Source: Neoechinorhynchus agilis (taxonomy: Eukaryota; Acanthocephala). Taken from it: a stretch of 64,000 nt of DNA. Of the stretch, positions 1-12,079 are shown piece by piece (positions within the stretch are counted from its first letter, which is position 1; every line of letters begins with the position of its first letter). The stretch is from positions 6,386,001-6,450,000 of the forward strand of contig CM121343.1 in the NCBI GenBank assembly GCA_051530055.1, in the 5' to 3' direction. A program made the translations under genes and the position numbers. The notes beneath the pieces were generated by a model. The model was not told the origin of the DNA, did no database searches, and saw nothing but the letters and a program-made list of their open reading frames with translations.

Positions 1-1766
1 ACTGGTCCATTAAAACGAAACACGACGTTCAACGCCACCGGTCGCTGGGTTCTACGGGGTTGCGAGGCTTTTGAGATCACCCATCGGCCCCAGAAGAGGG
101 TTGGCCCTGTCCCTTCGAGTGCGGCTACGATGTGTGCAAGTCAGCCGAAAGGCTCACAAAAAAGGAATATGGCCGAGAGGCCCAAAAGAAGATGTCGTAA
201 GACCAATTAATATCAAAAAAAATAAAAAAAGTAAACACGACATGCAAAAAGTACACAAAAGGTTTAAGGACAGTCAATAGAGAAACATAATACCACCAAA
301 TTCAAACGATTTAGTCGTAGCAATGAACATTTCTATCTGCATAACGTAAAGGCCAGAGAAGATCTAAAAAATGGATGCGATTAACCAAGAAAACACGGGC
401 GACAAAATGAATTTATTCTAAACTTCACATTTCGGAAATAACCTCGAAATACCGATATTTTCATTCTTTTAGTTAAAATTTTTATGCCATAAAATAGCGA
501 GCTCGTGTGAAGTCTATAAAAGTTTGCTTACTAATTTTCACTAAAATAGAAAACAATTGAACAAAACTTTCGAGTGACTTCAACCTGAGCAAATATAATC
601 CGTTCCATTATGAAATCGCATATTTGCTTCAAATTATTTCATGAAATTATCAATTATAGAATATCGCAGTTGACAAGTACGTTCATTCAACTGGATTAAG
701 GCACATTGAAATCTAATGAAAGATTTACCCTTAGAAAGGATGCCATGATTTCTAGCGCAGGATTACACATGCGAGAGAGTAAATTTAGTCATTTTGAAAT
801 GTGGAGTTCAACCGTAAGACCATTTTCAAATTGTTCATCAGCCTTAAACACGAGCACAATTACTGACTATCTTATTTTATGAAATAACGTTTGATATTTT
901 GGCTACTCGCGTGAACTCTCGACATTTTATTTAACTAGAAGTCAGATTCATTAGCGTGAAATAATGTGGTTAACGTTAGCGAGGTGAAGAGGTTCGATGC
1001 TTTTACAGATTTATGCAGCTCGATCAAAATCACTTTAAGATAACTTTAACTGTATGTTAACTCACTTTCAGTCACGTATACAGACTTTTTAAAATTTTCT
1101 ATGGTGTAGCGACGTTGAATTTGTAGACAAATTTTCAATAAGATTGATTTGATGCCTCATCTTCCAAAACATGCAAATTTAACTTAAAATTTCGGGATGG
1201 CAACTGGAATCTACTTAGCATTTAAATGGACGCTAATGTGATGTGCTTCGTAGTATTTTCATGATTAAGTCCCGAATTCTACAAAAAAAATCGCCTAATG
1301 GGAAGTTAATCACTGTTAAAGATTCCACAAATGAGGGAAGACTTAATTGTTTTCCGCAATTATTATTGTATGACTAGATCCCTATCGCATATTAAACTAA
1401 TTCAGGTTCTCCTTCCGTAAAAGTTGTAACAAATAGAAATGTGAAATCGTTTGACCTACATGATTTTTTGAAAATTCAGTGGTCTTGTTTGTAAGAAAAA
1501 AGTTTTATCGGAGTTTTAAACGATGAGTAAAAGCCGGAATAAAAACTTAATAAGATTTATTTTCTTTAACCGACTTAACATAATGATCGCTATGGCCCTT
1601 TAATCAATAGCAATCTTTTTAAACGTAAGTGGTATTTTCTCAAGGATCCACGGAAAGGGCACCATATAACTTTAAAGCAACCAGGCTACTAAGCTCAACG
1701 GATAATACTTTTTGGTTATGTCTCAGAGGCAGATTTATCATATTTAATAGAAATTTGCGATCTTAC
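1..1766. other. Left flank, no resolved gene
   Basis: The first ~200 bases are noticeably more GC-rich than what follows and include a 69-codon open frame (71-280, plus) rich in Arg and Lys that resembles no protein I know. Bases 280-1766 are AT-rich and I find no exon with splice sites. The next exons of the G-beta-5 gene that ends at 1767 should lie here or beyond the left edge; I looked on the minus strand for the next WD-repeat block and did not find it. Confidence 0.4.
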
Positions 1767-2077
1767 CTGTGAAGTAGTGATCATATGTCGCTTGTCAGTG
1801 GACCAGTCGAGGTCAAGAACTTTACTTTGGCAACATTTTAGTATTCGTCTTGGTTTTATAGCGAATGAACATAAGTTCTCGAGTTTTTGTGCGACCACAC
1901 ATACTATTTAGATGAGCGATTATCGTCTACATTGCTGAACTTACGTTCAACGTCGTTGTATTTTTTCTTTTCGTCTTCTAGTTTTTCCTTTAAGCTGTCC
2001 AACTCTTTCAAAAGACCAGTAAGTTCATCCTTACAGTCCTGAGGAGTGTCTAATAGATTTTTCGCGCGTCCGCTCAT
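1767..2077 (-). CDS. GNB5: G protein subunit beta-5-like, 5' exons (partial)
   Basis: Two exons encode the N-terminus of a G-beta-5-type WD-repeat protein, the atypical beta subunit that pairs with R7 RGS proteins. Exon 1 (2077-1945) starts at an ATG and encodes an acidic/basic helix ending KKKYNDVE, matching the N-terminal coiled coil of the family. A 41-nt intron (1944-1904, GTAAGT..TAG) follows. Exon 2 (1903-1767) reads VAQKLENLCSFAIKPRRILK, then KVLDLDWSTDKRHMITTSQ, which aligns residue for residue with human G-beta-5 around its first WD blade and ends at a GTAAGA donor, in phase 0. The GH dipeptide usual after RRTLK is replaced by CC. I cannot find the next exon in the remaining 1.7 kb, so the gene either has a long intron or is a 5' fragment. 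Confidence 0.8.
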
Positions 2078-2793
2078 TCCAGTATTTTCAATTGCATTCA
2101 GAACTATTAGTGTGTGTGTGGGTGATATATATATTCTGCCTAGTGCTCCAAGCTACGCCCGATACTTGTGAGAATCATGGATTTCCCACGTGACTACATA
2201 CATTGCGCATATACACAACCGCTGGAATATGCAAAGTGTAGGGGGGCAAAAAAAGCTTTTCGTCGAGAGCTTTTCATTTTTAAGAGAATCGATCGACAGT
2301 GCCTGACAGCTCTACTAGAACCCTTAAACCGACGACTTAAAAATGTGCCATAGACAATGACATCAAAACATTTGATTATCTCACAGTATACAAGAAGCAA
2401 TAATTATAATCTATCAATGTCAGTCTGAGCACATTGATCGTCAAAAAATTGTTTATAACCTTGGGCTAAATGAATTCTCATTATGTATACCATTTAAAAT
2501 CTATACGGATTCCGTAAACTGCGACATAAAATTAATTACGAATTCATACGTCTAAAAAATGTTCCTAAATCATTTTCTTCAGTTAAAACTCCTTATTGCT
2601 TTTAACAAGCTACCTATGGATACTCATGGGGTATAATCATGAAATTCAATTAGCAACAAACACGATTTAATGATTACAGTGCTGCAATGCTCAAAACAAG
2701 TTTATAATGCATATCGCATAATCTTTATATATTTATGAAAATATTGCGTGAATTCATTCTATACCCGTTGGAGCTCCCCAAAAGGATGCAGTT
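2078..2793. other. Intergenic, no feature seen
   Basis: Short spacer between the G-beta-5 start and the plastin-like stop codon. It holds a GT-rich stretch near 2110 and two overlapping short frames on opposite strands with no recognisable content. Confidence 0.4.
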
Positions 2794-3839
2794 CTATTCC
2801 ATTACTTCCCGAGGTTTCTTATCCAATCGATAGAGTTCCAAAACCAAAGAGTGTAATGCGGTTTCTTGTCCATTGACTACATCATTTACTGAAGCTCCAC
2901 TTGTTTCTAAGCCGATTCTATCCATTGCACACAACAAATACATACAAACAACGGTAGCATCATCCTTGTCGTATTTATCGGTTACGGATAAATGAGTTTT
3001 ATTTACGAGATCAGGCCGTATTGAGTGCAGCAAAACCGCGAGTACTTTGACTGGATTCCAAAAATGCTTTTTGAAATCATTGAAGTTTGAAATTTTAAAA
3101 AATTTGTTTGTATTGTATGAACTTTCCCCAATTTTCTGGTTTATCCAGTCAAATATAGTTTCTTTACTATGTTCATCAAAGGAAATACTTTGTTCGCATC
3201 GCAATTTTTCCCAATTATCAATAATTGAATTTTTTATCACTAAAATTAATGCGTTTTTAAACTTACTAATCACGTATCGTACGTTTTATTGGCTCCGGTT
3301 TTTGGAGATAGAGCTCATGGCCGTGTATTGTAATTCCAAACATTTTATTGACCAATTCGGCGGTGTAATTACTGTTTTCTGTTTAAAAGATTCGACATTG
3401 AAGAAAAGAAAAGCAATCATACCTAATCTTTGAAATTCTTTATGTTTTCCACTGTATTTTGTGACAATGTTTTTCCAATTGACTGAATTTGGCCATAATG
3501 AATCTATAACCTAAAAAGACGTAAAGTCGTATTATCTTGAATATTGACGAACCTTCAATGTGAATAGACAGTCCTTCATGCGACTTTCGATTATATTTTC
3601 GAATTTTCCAACACTAATTTCGGTGAACCATTTATTTACGATCTGATCATTAATGCTCTCATTTTCAGTTTCACCATAAGAGTCCACCGAGAGAGTCGGA
3701 TATTTGTTGAACAGATAAGTAATGAACGAAAGTTTAAGTCTTCTGTTCATTAAAATAATATCCCTGCATGTATCGATCGGAATTTCCGCGTTAATTCTCA
3801 TAACGATATCGTTGCAATCCTGCCACCAATGCCTCGCAT
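2794..3839 (-). CDS. Plastin/fimbrin-like actin-binding CH-domain protein, C-terminal half
   Basis: Four exons can be joined in frame: 3839-3553, 3510-3423, 3378-3274 and 3239-2794, with introns of 42, 44 and 34 nt. They encode the end of one calponin-homology domain and the following ones in plastin order. Diagnostic pieces are ARHWWQDCNDIV then NRRLKLSFITYLFNKYPTL (plastin: NPKLNLAFVANLFNTYPCL), CLFTLKVIDSLWPNSVNW (plastin: ALVIFQLYEKIKVPVDW), and ENSNYTAELVNK (plastin: ENCNYAVELGKN). The last exon has WNPVKVLAVLLHSIRPDLV, matching the last CH domain, and the stop lies at its usual place. Plastins bundle actin filaments. The last intron uses GTGATT, a weak donor, but splicing there is the only way I found to avoid an in-frame TAG. 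Upstream exons (EF hands, first CH domain) are not resolved; an open frame at 3872-4147 is not phase-compatible with the 3840 acceptor. Sequence is strongly diverged, so it could be a decaying paralogue. Confidence 0.65.
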
Positions 3840-6800
3840 CTAGAAAAGTGCGTACATTGTATTAGAATTCCTTACCATGGAATTGTTATGCACAGAACGA
3901 AAAGATCCTTCAACTTATCACTATGCCACTTCTGATGAAAAAGAGCAGAAATCAGCGCAGACGCAAACATTGTCGCATTTATTCCAAGCGAGCGCATGCG
4001 AATTGGATCAAGGAAAGTAAGAGGCTCGGGAACCAGCATAAGCAAATATCCATGTGACAGAAAACTGCCTGAGATACTAAATGTATAGATACTTTTACAT
4101 GCCAGTGGAATGTCTTTAGTCCTGAGAGTATTAGTCGATAGTTTCACTTTGAAGATAAAATTTATTATGCCAAATGTTAAATATTCTCAAAATTCAGCTG
4201 CACGACAAATGCATTAAACGATGCAAAAATGTTAAATTTTGAAATAGCGTTCTGTGTCAACCTATAGGCTACAATTGTTCAATTTAAAACGTATCGGCGC
4301 TGATTTAGTTGTTTTGCTTTAAAGCATTACGCTTTCTCAAATTATAAGTCTTTGAAGAGCGTAAATGGATGCGACACTGGACTTCGAGAGTGCCGTCCTG
4401 TCAACGGATACTAGCCGTAAAATACGTGGGAATCTATTTAATAAGCCATTTGATCTGTCATAAAGCCTATCTTGCTTTTAAACCTGGCTAATGTAGAAGA
4501 GAGCCCTGGAGAGATCGAATTGAGACACTATTTTGATATAACTAAATAGCCTCATTGGAATGTATAGAAAGAATAATTTACGATCCTGATTTTGTTTATG
4601 GACAATAAAATTTTATGCATAAATGCCTCTTGTGTTTATGTGAAAAACTAGACCGAACCCAAATAGTGGAAATCTAATTTTTTGTTTGTCATTTCAGCAT
4701 ATCCTGAGTTCTTTAGATTGACTTGATTTGAAAGGGAGGTGAATTTGGAGAATGCTTGTGAGTTGCACATCAACCTTTATTATCCATTAGCGAAATAAAA
4801 GTTCAGCAAGTTCCTTCATTTAAAAAACGAGTTTAGAAACATCCACTCGTAATCCAACAGTCTATGGATTTAATTACTCGAAACCGGTTCCGAGTGATGA
4901 AAACAACTGCAGTTACATTTGCTCTCAATATCCTTCAATCAATTAATATCGGTGCCAACTCACCTTAAGTATTGCATTGTCAGTCTGCCATCTGTGTAAG
5001 ATATTCCTCCGTCGCTGAATCCATTAGAAAAGCAGAAGTAGGATGATATACAGTTGCTTTGATGGGTGAGTGTTTTGGTATAGGTGATGCAAATAAGAGT
5101 TTTTGACAATCCAACAAACAATCTTTATGAAATGTTTTAGTACTTTGAAATTATTTTCACAATTCTTGAGTTATTTGAAATTCCTTTTAAACAATGCTTT
5201 AGGCTAATGTGCATTTAATGGATCACTATGATTGATAGGTTGACAGATCGCAACCGCATTAATGGCAACATTATTGGGGATATCAATAGGGCCAATGAAA
5301 TTGGATCGTGACCTTGTCGTTAATGTTCACTCTTGGGTCTATGAGTAGCTGATTGAGATCGAGCATAAACTTGGGATGAAATTGCGTTATTCGTCCAAGC
5401 AAAAACTTTAATGAAAAAAAATAGACAAGCTAAAAGGCACTACTCAATCATTATGCCTCGATTTTTGTGAATACTCGTACATCAACAAACTAAGTAATTA
5501 TTCTAAAGCTTTTATATTGGTAACCGTTTTTATAATCTGCGCAAATCATGTCGAAAATCATCAAAACTACAACCTCCACTCTTTTTCCATACCGTACAAT
5601 CTTCGTAAATGCCATAACCCGAGATGAGCTGGTGGAAAGATCCAACCTAGAAATCTCTAAAACACCAATAACCGTATAACCTTCCCACCCGGCTAGAACC
5701 GTCGTTCACTCCAAAATATCAAGTGTTCACCAAGACCCACAGCTACGTGGTTCTCTTTTTTGAACAATAAAACGAGCTACTGTTCACGCGATCTCTCTCG
5801 ATGTTCACTATGCAATAAATTTGAAAATATTCATAAGTAGCGCCTCGTTATTATTTTAAAACTAAAAGCACTGGAACAGACAAAATGGGCAATTTAATAA
5901 GTAAAATGAGTACATTTATCCAAAGTAGCGGTGCCATTTTTAAATCTGGAACCCACGGAAATGTCATTTTGATTTTGTACTTCAGAAATAGAAAGTTTAA
6001 ACGAAATCGGTGCCGTTTCTCACATAATGTAAAAAATTAACAAGGTTTCATCCTATTTACAAAAAAACATCGGCTCAAGATTCGCGGCGATTAACAATAG
6101 TTCGGCAGCATTAGGATAGTCTGCTTCTTATTTGCTGTTTTGAATAGCAAATCAAGCCCAAAGAATTGATTGGAACTGCTGCTAAATTAAATCTTGATTT
6201 TTAAAGGATATATAAAAAACCCGCATTCGCCCGTTTGTCTTTATTGACTTCAAAAAATTAATGAATACATCCAAGTTTACGATTCAATCTTTCATAAAGC
6301 AGTATTATCGATTAATCATTATAATGAATAATGAAATTCAGTAAATAAAGTGTAAAAATTCGCTTACACCATCAAAAGCTTCTCGATTATAACGTAAAAG
6401 TTAAAGTAAAAAATATCAAGTAAGAAAATCTAAAACAAAAGTTCGGTATTAGAGATCTAAACATACAATTAAATTTTTTTCGTTTTTAACAATCACATAT
6501 CTGCGGCGAACTAAGAGGTGAATTCGAATTCTTCACCTAACAACACAAAAATTCCCCACAATTCTTATATTAAATTTGTTATTGAGACCGTTTTTTTCCG
6601 GCATTGGCTTAAAAGGTCGTTTTTGAACTTATTTTATATACTAAATACAGTTGCAGTCTATTCTATGAATTTCTAGGCTTAAATATTTGCTTAGATTACG
6701 GAGTTTCAGGAAAAAACAATCTTGCGTTCTTTATATTGAGTTTTATTAAAGGAAAGGCAACGCTTTCTAACTCGTTTTCTGTCACATTCTTACAAATTTT

Positions 6801-7715
6801 CGAAGTTTTGAACGACGCTAACATTAAAGGCCAGAAGACGATATATCACATTCTGGTCATCATCAATCCCATTGAACGTTTTAAAAATAAAAAAGTAATC
6901 ATCTCCACGAATCAACAAAATCAGATTATGTCTGGTTGTTTAAAATAAAGTTTTTAAACTTTTATTAAGAAAAAATCAAAGATCATCCGGTGACCTATAG
7001 AAATAATAAGGAAGTATTGATTGCTTTTTAACAGCGAGCGTCCTCATATTTGTTGATAACGAGCACAGTTTATCGCAGGTTTGATATTCGCAAAAGGATA
7101 TTTATTGAACGTTTTCATTGTATTCAAATTAAATCTCGCCTTCATTGTAATCATCGTCTCTCGAGTAACCTTCTTCCAAATGTCGTAAAATATTTCGCTT
7201 TAATTTTGTATTTCCTAAAACACCGCCTTAAGCTTAGAAATCCGCTGAACAATAAGATTTCGGGATTAAATTTTAAACAATTTGGCCCAATGTTCGGTCC
7301 AATACTACGGTATATTTACTTCTTTGCATGGAATTAAAATATTTGTAATCGGTTCTGTGTCCGAAATTGTTGCGTTCGACTTTAAAGATTTTCTCTGAAT
7401 GTCTAGGATTATATGCTCAGGTTTTCAATTTTAAGGATGGAGCCGTTCACACTTCAACAAATGGATGTTTATATTTGGAAACACGTTGTTTAAATATTAC
7501 GTCCAGAATTTTAACAAATCAGGACATAAAACAAGTCCTGATATTTTTAATTCTTGATTTGTGATGTCCGACTGTAGTAAAAACTTGTTGTTTAAACAAT
7601 ATTGATTTTATTTAAATAAGCACGCATACAATTTGGTCTCATTGAGCATCTTTGAACATTTATAGACATCATGAGCTCATCTTTGTCGACGTTTACCATT
7701 GTTTGCTTCCTCCTG
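3840..7715. other. AT-rich intergenic region
   Basis: No exon chain can be supported. Open frames at 3872-4147 (minus) and 7050-7564 (plus) lack family resemblance and convincing splice sites. There is a region rich in A/T runs around 6000-7000 with no obvious tandem structure. Confidence 0.4.
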
Positions 7716-8024
7716 TTATCCACCAAAAGCTGATCTCTGAGCCGAGGAGATCAGGAATAAGTAAGAGAAAACATTGGAGTAACAAAACAATCCCCCCCCT
7801 GCGGGATAATTCGGCATGCTAGAAGCTCTCAGAGTTTCTTTTGCCTGATCTCGGCTTATAGGTAACAGCCAAATATCAATCGTGCAGTAAAAATTTCCTT
7901 CACTTTTATATTGAAATCGATAGACGATGGACACCTCTTCAATTTCGAATTTACTGCAGGTTGATTGTTTCCTTTTCAAGTCGCGAATCCGTCCTGTACT
8001 AAAGATTCGATAAGTCAAAATCAT
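7716..8024 (-). CDS. Hypothetical protein, possible exon
   Basis: An open frame of about 100 codons just downstream of FOXO on the same strand. Its first third contains KRKQSTCSKFEIEEVSIVY, then a part reading EGNFYCTIDIWLLP, ending in a hydrophobic stretch NVFSYLFLISS. The mixed polar composition and a TTTAG just before the Thr-Gly-Arg codons suggest a real exon rather than a chance frame, but I recognise no family and see no partner exons. Confidence 0.25.
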   Translation of the reverse strand: MILTYRIFSTGRIRDLKRKQSTCSKFEIEEVSIVYRFQYKSEGNFYCTIDIWLLPISRDQAKETLRASSMPNYPAGGGLFCYSNVFSYLFLISSAQRSAFGG

Positions 8025-8443
8025 ACAATCGCTCTGTGTTGCATCCTTGTTTGAGCGATTTCAACTATGCGAATATCTTATATCGTTCTAAATCCAATAA
8101 TTTCATTTATTTCTCGTATAAGACTTCTCAAATTGTTTTATTGAATCAAAGTTGCAGTGAGAACTTTTTACAGTTTTTCTTGTAACACTCGGTTAGAAGT
8201 TTATTATTTACAAGGTCGAGGCTAAGATAAGGTAAAAGTATCGCTCAGGAATACCGTGAAAATTATTAACTTTAAAACTGGTACTGTCTTGCAATTACAT
8301 CTTACCTTTAAAGTCTTAAAAAGTCGTCCTTTTAAATCTTATTAAGCAAGTAAAAAATTCTAACTCTGCTCGTTCGAAAATTAAGCTTTGTTATTGCTAC
8401 CTCAATTCGCTTGAACTATTTTATTACAATGACTGAAATTTGG

Positions 8444-9511
8444 TCAATTGAACTTGTAAGTGCCAAGAGCTGCCATCGCTTGTTGTTCCGTAATAAATAT
8501 TCCGGTATTCAAAGATTGTATTTCGCTGCATCTTTGGCAAAACGGTAGCAAAACGTACTGTGTAATATTGTTTCCATGGGTCGGATCCACACAGCAATTT
8601 AGCATACAATAATTGGGATTTGTCATTTGTGAATTGCAATTTGTTGGAATCGTTGGAAAATCTGTTCCGTGACCGGATAAAATGGTATTGTTCAGATTTT
8701 GATAGCCTATTCCAATATTCATGTTCCCATTCGAAGCGTAATTGTGAGGAATGGCAGCGGAGTGTGCCATAACCTCATTGTTCCCAAGGTTAAAACTTCC
8801 ATTTTGTCCAAATGCATTCGAAGCAACATTGAAATAATCGAACTGTTGGTTAGAATTAATCAGGTTCGTGTTATTATTCGTCCCATATCCCAAATATGGA
8901 ACGTTCGAATGTTGTAACATTTGATTATTATAAAAGGGCGGACAATTAACCGGGCCGGTAAATTCAGTGGCGGGTAGGATCCATTTGTTTTCAGCGTCAT
9001 CCATTAAATTTGGATTTGAACGCTTTCGATCTGAATTTTGATGATCCTCTTCATGATTATTTTGATCTACTGTCCAGTAAGATACTCTCAGTGTCGTCCC
9101 AACAAAAATTCTCTTAAATCTTTTATGAAGTGAAAGATTGTGCCTGATCGAATTCTAAAAATCACAACGAATTTGACGTGGGTTATAAGAATCACAACGT
9201 ACCTTCCATTGCTTGCTTGCGATTAAATCACTTCGCTCAGCAAAATATGGGATGTTATCCATGAACCACGAATATATTTCTCTTAGTCGGAGTCTCTTTT
9301 CCTCGCTGCTCTGAATAGCCTTTTCGATTAATTCTGCAAAACTTTCAGGTCCCCAGTTGTTCATGCGACGGTATCTTTTCAGCTCCGGAGCATTTGACTG
9401 CTCAGGATTTTCTGATGGAATTTCCTCATTCTGCTCATCGCCACTTGAAGTATCAATACTGCTTTCAAGTTCGTCCTGACCATAAACCGAACTTTCGCTT
9501 GAATGAGACAT
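8444..9511 (-). CDS. FOXO: FOXO-type forkhead transcription factor
   Basis: Two exons (9511-9203 and 9154-8444) flank a 48-nt intron (GTACGT..TTTTTAG) and give about 339 residues. The forkhead domain spans roughly residues 51-135. NNWGPESFAELIEKAIQSS matches FOXO NAWGNLSYADLITKAIESS. Between PYF and the recognition helix there are ten residues plus WK, the same length as FOXO with its diagnostic insertion (KDKGDSNSSAG) and longer than other Fox classes. The DNA-recognition helix NSIRHNLSLH is intact and is created by the splice. FOXO proteins are nuclear effectors of insulin/AKT signalling. The N-terminus (residues 1-47) is acidic and Ser-rich; the C-terminus is Asn/Gly/Gln-rich. No RxRxxS/T AKT site can be read anywhere in the spliced protein, and the basic patch after wing 2 (DRKRSNPN) lacks the usual serine spacing. 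The protein is much shorter than typical FOXO (500-650). Confidence 0.88.
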
Positions 9512-10529
9512 CTAAACAGTGAAAAGTGATTTATAAATCGAGTGTAAAGCAAAAAGGAGGATCTTTAAGATATGAAGGATACGAGATGATTCAACGATTC
9601 AGATATGGTGTCCGGATCGAGTGTGTGAGCCGTATTTATACTCACGTGAACGTAAACATCTACCAAGATTCTATTGGTCGTTTTACGTTAGGTATTTGTT
9701 TTGAACGCCGTTCTCGCATGTTCCCGTCATCTTTTTTTATTTTGAATTCTAAATATTTTCCAGTACGATTTAGACTTTTCATCGTTTGAGTTCAGAACAT
9801 TCAAATCTCGTTGCTGAACGCTTTGTTTCATTGTGCAACCAATCAGTGAACTTTGACTTTAAGCGCATGATTCCGTTGTCCAATAAATTGATTTCTGATC
9901 CCCTGAAGTATCTGCCAGTTTTTAATACGAAGCTTTTCTGAGAAATTTCTTAAATCGAATAAAATTAAACTTGCAGATAAATTAATTTCGACGCCAATAT
10001 TGAATTCTCAATTATTGAATTGTTTTCTAAGTGAAAATCCTTTAATTTACCAATTGAATAATTCAGAAAGTTTGTGCAAAACACGCTAAAAAGTTTGTTC
10101 ACATTCTGACAGTGCTGGTAACCCCAAGGATACCAAAAACGTTCAAATAAATTAGCAAAAATGTTTTTCTATTTTGAAGATGACTACCTTTTAATACTTG
10201 AATGCCTTTATTTTTATTTCCTTGTTGCTTTGTTGAGGACTGTGGCGTTAAATCTATTGGAACGAAATTACCAATCGCTGATAATATTGCTGTTTATTAA
10301 GACGAATATTTCTTAATTTTTATGCATGATGTTGTATGCAAGGCTTAACATTGTCCGTAGTAGTCTACTTAGCGAAAATTTTCGCTGGTTCAACTCAAGT
10401 CGAAACATGAGGTTGGCTCTGATATATTTGTAATAACTCCTGTATATCGCTAAAATAATGTTTCGTTTTAAGACTTCCTGTTCTTTTTAATGTGAAAATA
10501 AACCTCTCCGCTTAGCCATTTGTGCGCGG
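9512..10529. other. Upstream of FOXO, no gene seen
   Basis: AT-rich presumed 5' flank of the FOXO gene. An 87-codon plus-strand frame at 9526-9789 has no recognisable content. I see no array or transposon end. Confidence 0.4.
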
Positions 10530-11560
10530 GTGATAAGGACTGGATTTAATATGTTTTATTTGATGATTTCTGCAAAATTTTCGAAATTCGCTTCATGCAA
10601 ACTGGGGCCCATTATCGGAGACGACCGAACATATAACTCCAAACTTTGCAAAACACTCCCCGAGTTTCTCTATAACGCTCCTTATTCAACGCTAGTTTGC
10701 AAGATCTCATATTTCTCTGCTCTAATTCGTATGCTCACTGCATGCAATCGTTCCATTACGCAATATAAATTTTTAACATGCTCTTAATCATCCTTTCCCG
10801 TAATGATTATATCGCCAATGCATGCCGTCACATTGGGAATATCCTCGATCACTCCGTGAATGAATTTCTGGAACAGTTTTCCGAGCATTCCGCATTCCGA
10901 ATGGCATTCTCGTATACCAATATAATCCATACGGTGTTATTACTGTTATTAGGTGTCTTGCCTCGGACTCGATTTCCAACTTATGGTAGGCTTCGGTCAA
11001 CGCTTTCCCTCTGCAATTTTAATAGAGATTTCGTCAAATGTTGGTACTTGATAGACTTCGTCTTGCAAATAATTATTGATCGATACTCGGAAATCTCCAC
11101 ATATCCAGACTTGCCCATTCTTCTTTCTAACAACCACAATGGGACGAATTCATTCAGTTTTTTACTATCATATTCTACCCTTTTCATTGATCGATTTCTA
11201 TTTTAAGCGGTAATCTGACTGGTATCGCATCTCTACTCAGCTTCAAGTCCACTTCGATATCTTTTACTGTCGAATTATTCTTTTCAAATACCTGGGGATA
11301 TTTCTGCCTCACTTGATCTATCGAGACTACCAAACCAACCGCATTGATTTGCTTGATGTGCACTTCCTCCGGCACATTCCGAATTCTTGGCACCATGAAT
11401 GTCCGAAGAAACTATTGCCGCCTTTATACACAACATGAGCACTCAGCCTTCTTCGTTTGTTCTTCAGCTCAACCATTATCTCACATAAACCCAGGCTGTC
11501 GATTTCATATCTTACAAATGACATCAATAATTCACAATTGCTGGCGTCGATCGCCCTCCT
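10530..11560 (-). mobile_element. Ty3/Gypsy-type LTR retroelement fossil (pol fragment)
   Basis: Minus-strand pieces resemble the reverse transcriptase of Ty3/Gypsy elements, including ITPYGLYWYTRMPFGMRNA, with a region upstream resembling the stretch that precedes the RT. No long terminal repeats, capsid or integrase region are recognisable in the flanks. The copy is broken at several places and looks old; it adjoins other retroelement debris. Confidence 0.7.
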
Positions 11561-11624
11561 GCCTCAACTTCATTCTATGATGATAAAGCTCATAAACTCC
11601 ACAAATTCGCACCATTTCTAAATT

Positions 11625-12070
11625 GCAGGGGACTTCAATAAGCTATTTCCTCTTTCGCCCTTCTCCGAGTTGCACCAACTTATTGACCTCCAAACTCGCC
11701 TTGACGCTCATCTCGACAAAGTGTTCACAAATATCGACGCCTACTCATCCGCCTCTAAACTCCCTCCCCTCGCGAACTCTGACCAATCTTCTGTCCTTAT
11801 CACTCCCTTCACCCGCCTCACCGTATAAAATCTCTCCATTTACCCGTCCGGGATAAACGTGATCATCACATCCAAAATCTTATAAAATTGTTCAACTCTA
11901 ACATCCGCACATTTCACTCTGGCAACACAAATGACCTTTCCTTGGCCATGTCCTCCCTAACCTCAATCAGGCAATATCCAAGAAATTCATTAGAGTATCC
12001 AACTGTGGCCCATCATGGATAACCCCATCTTGAAACTCCTTCAAAATCAAGAATCTAAGGCTACCGGGTG
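11625..12070 (+). mobile_element. Non-LTR retrotransposon endonuclease relic
   Basis: A plus-strand frame starting near 11628 reads AGDFNKLFPLSPFSELHQLI and continues with RLDKVFTNIDAYSSASKLPP, the GDFN and LD-VFTN blocks of the AP-type endonuclease that opens many LINE ORF2 proteins. Translation is interrupted after about 65 codons. The local base composition (C/T-rich) differs from the AT-rich surroundings, which suggests inserted DNA. Confidence 0.55.
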
Positions 12071-12079
12071 TGAAATTCT

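Noticed and set aside
71-280. Basic 69-residue protein at the left edge
   Set aside because: No similarity, no splice sites, and the Arg/Lys content reflects local composition.
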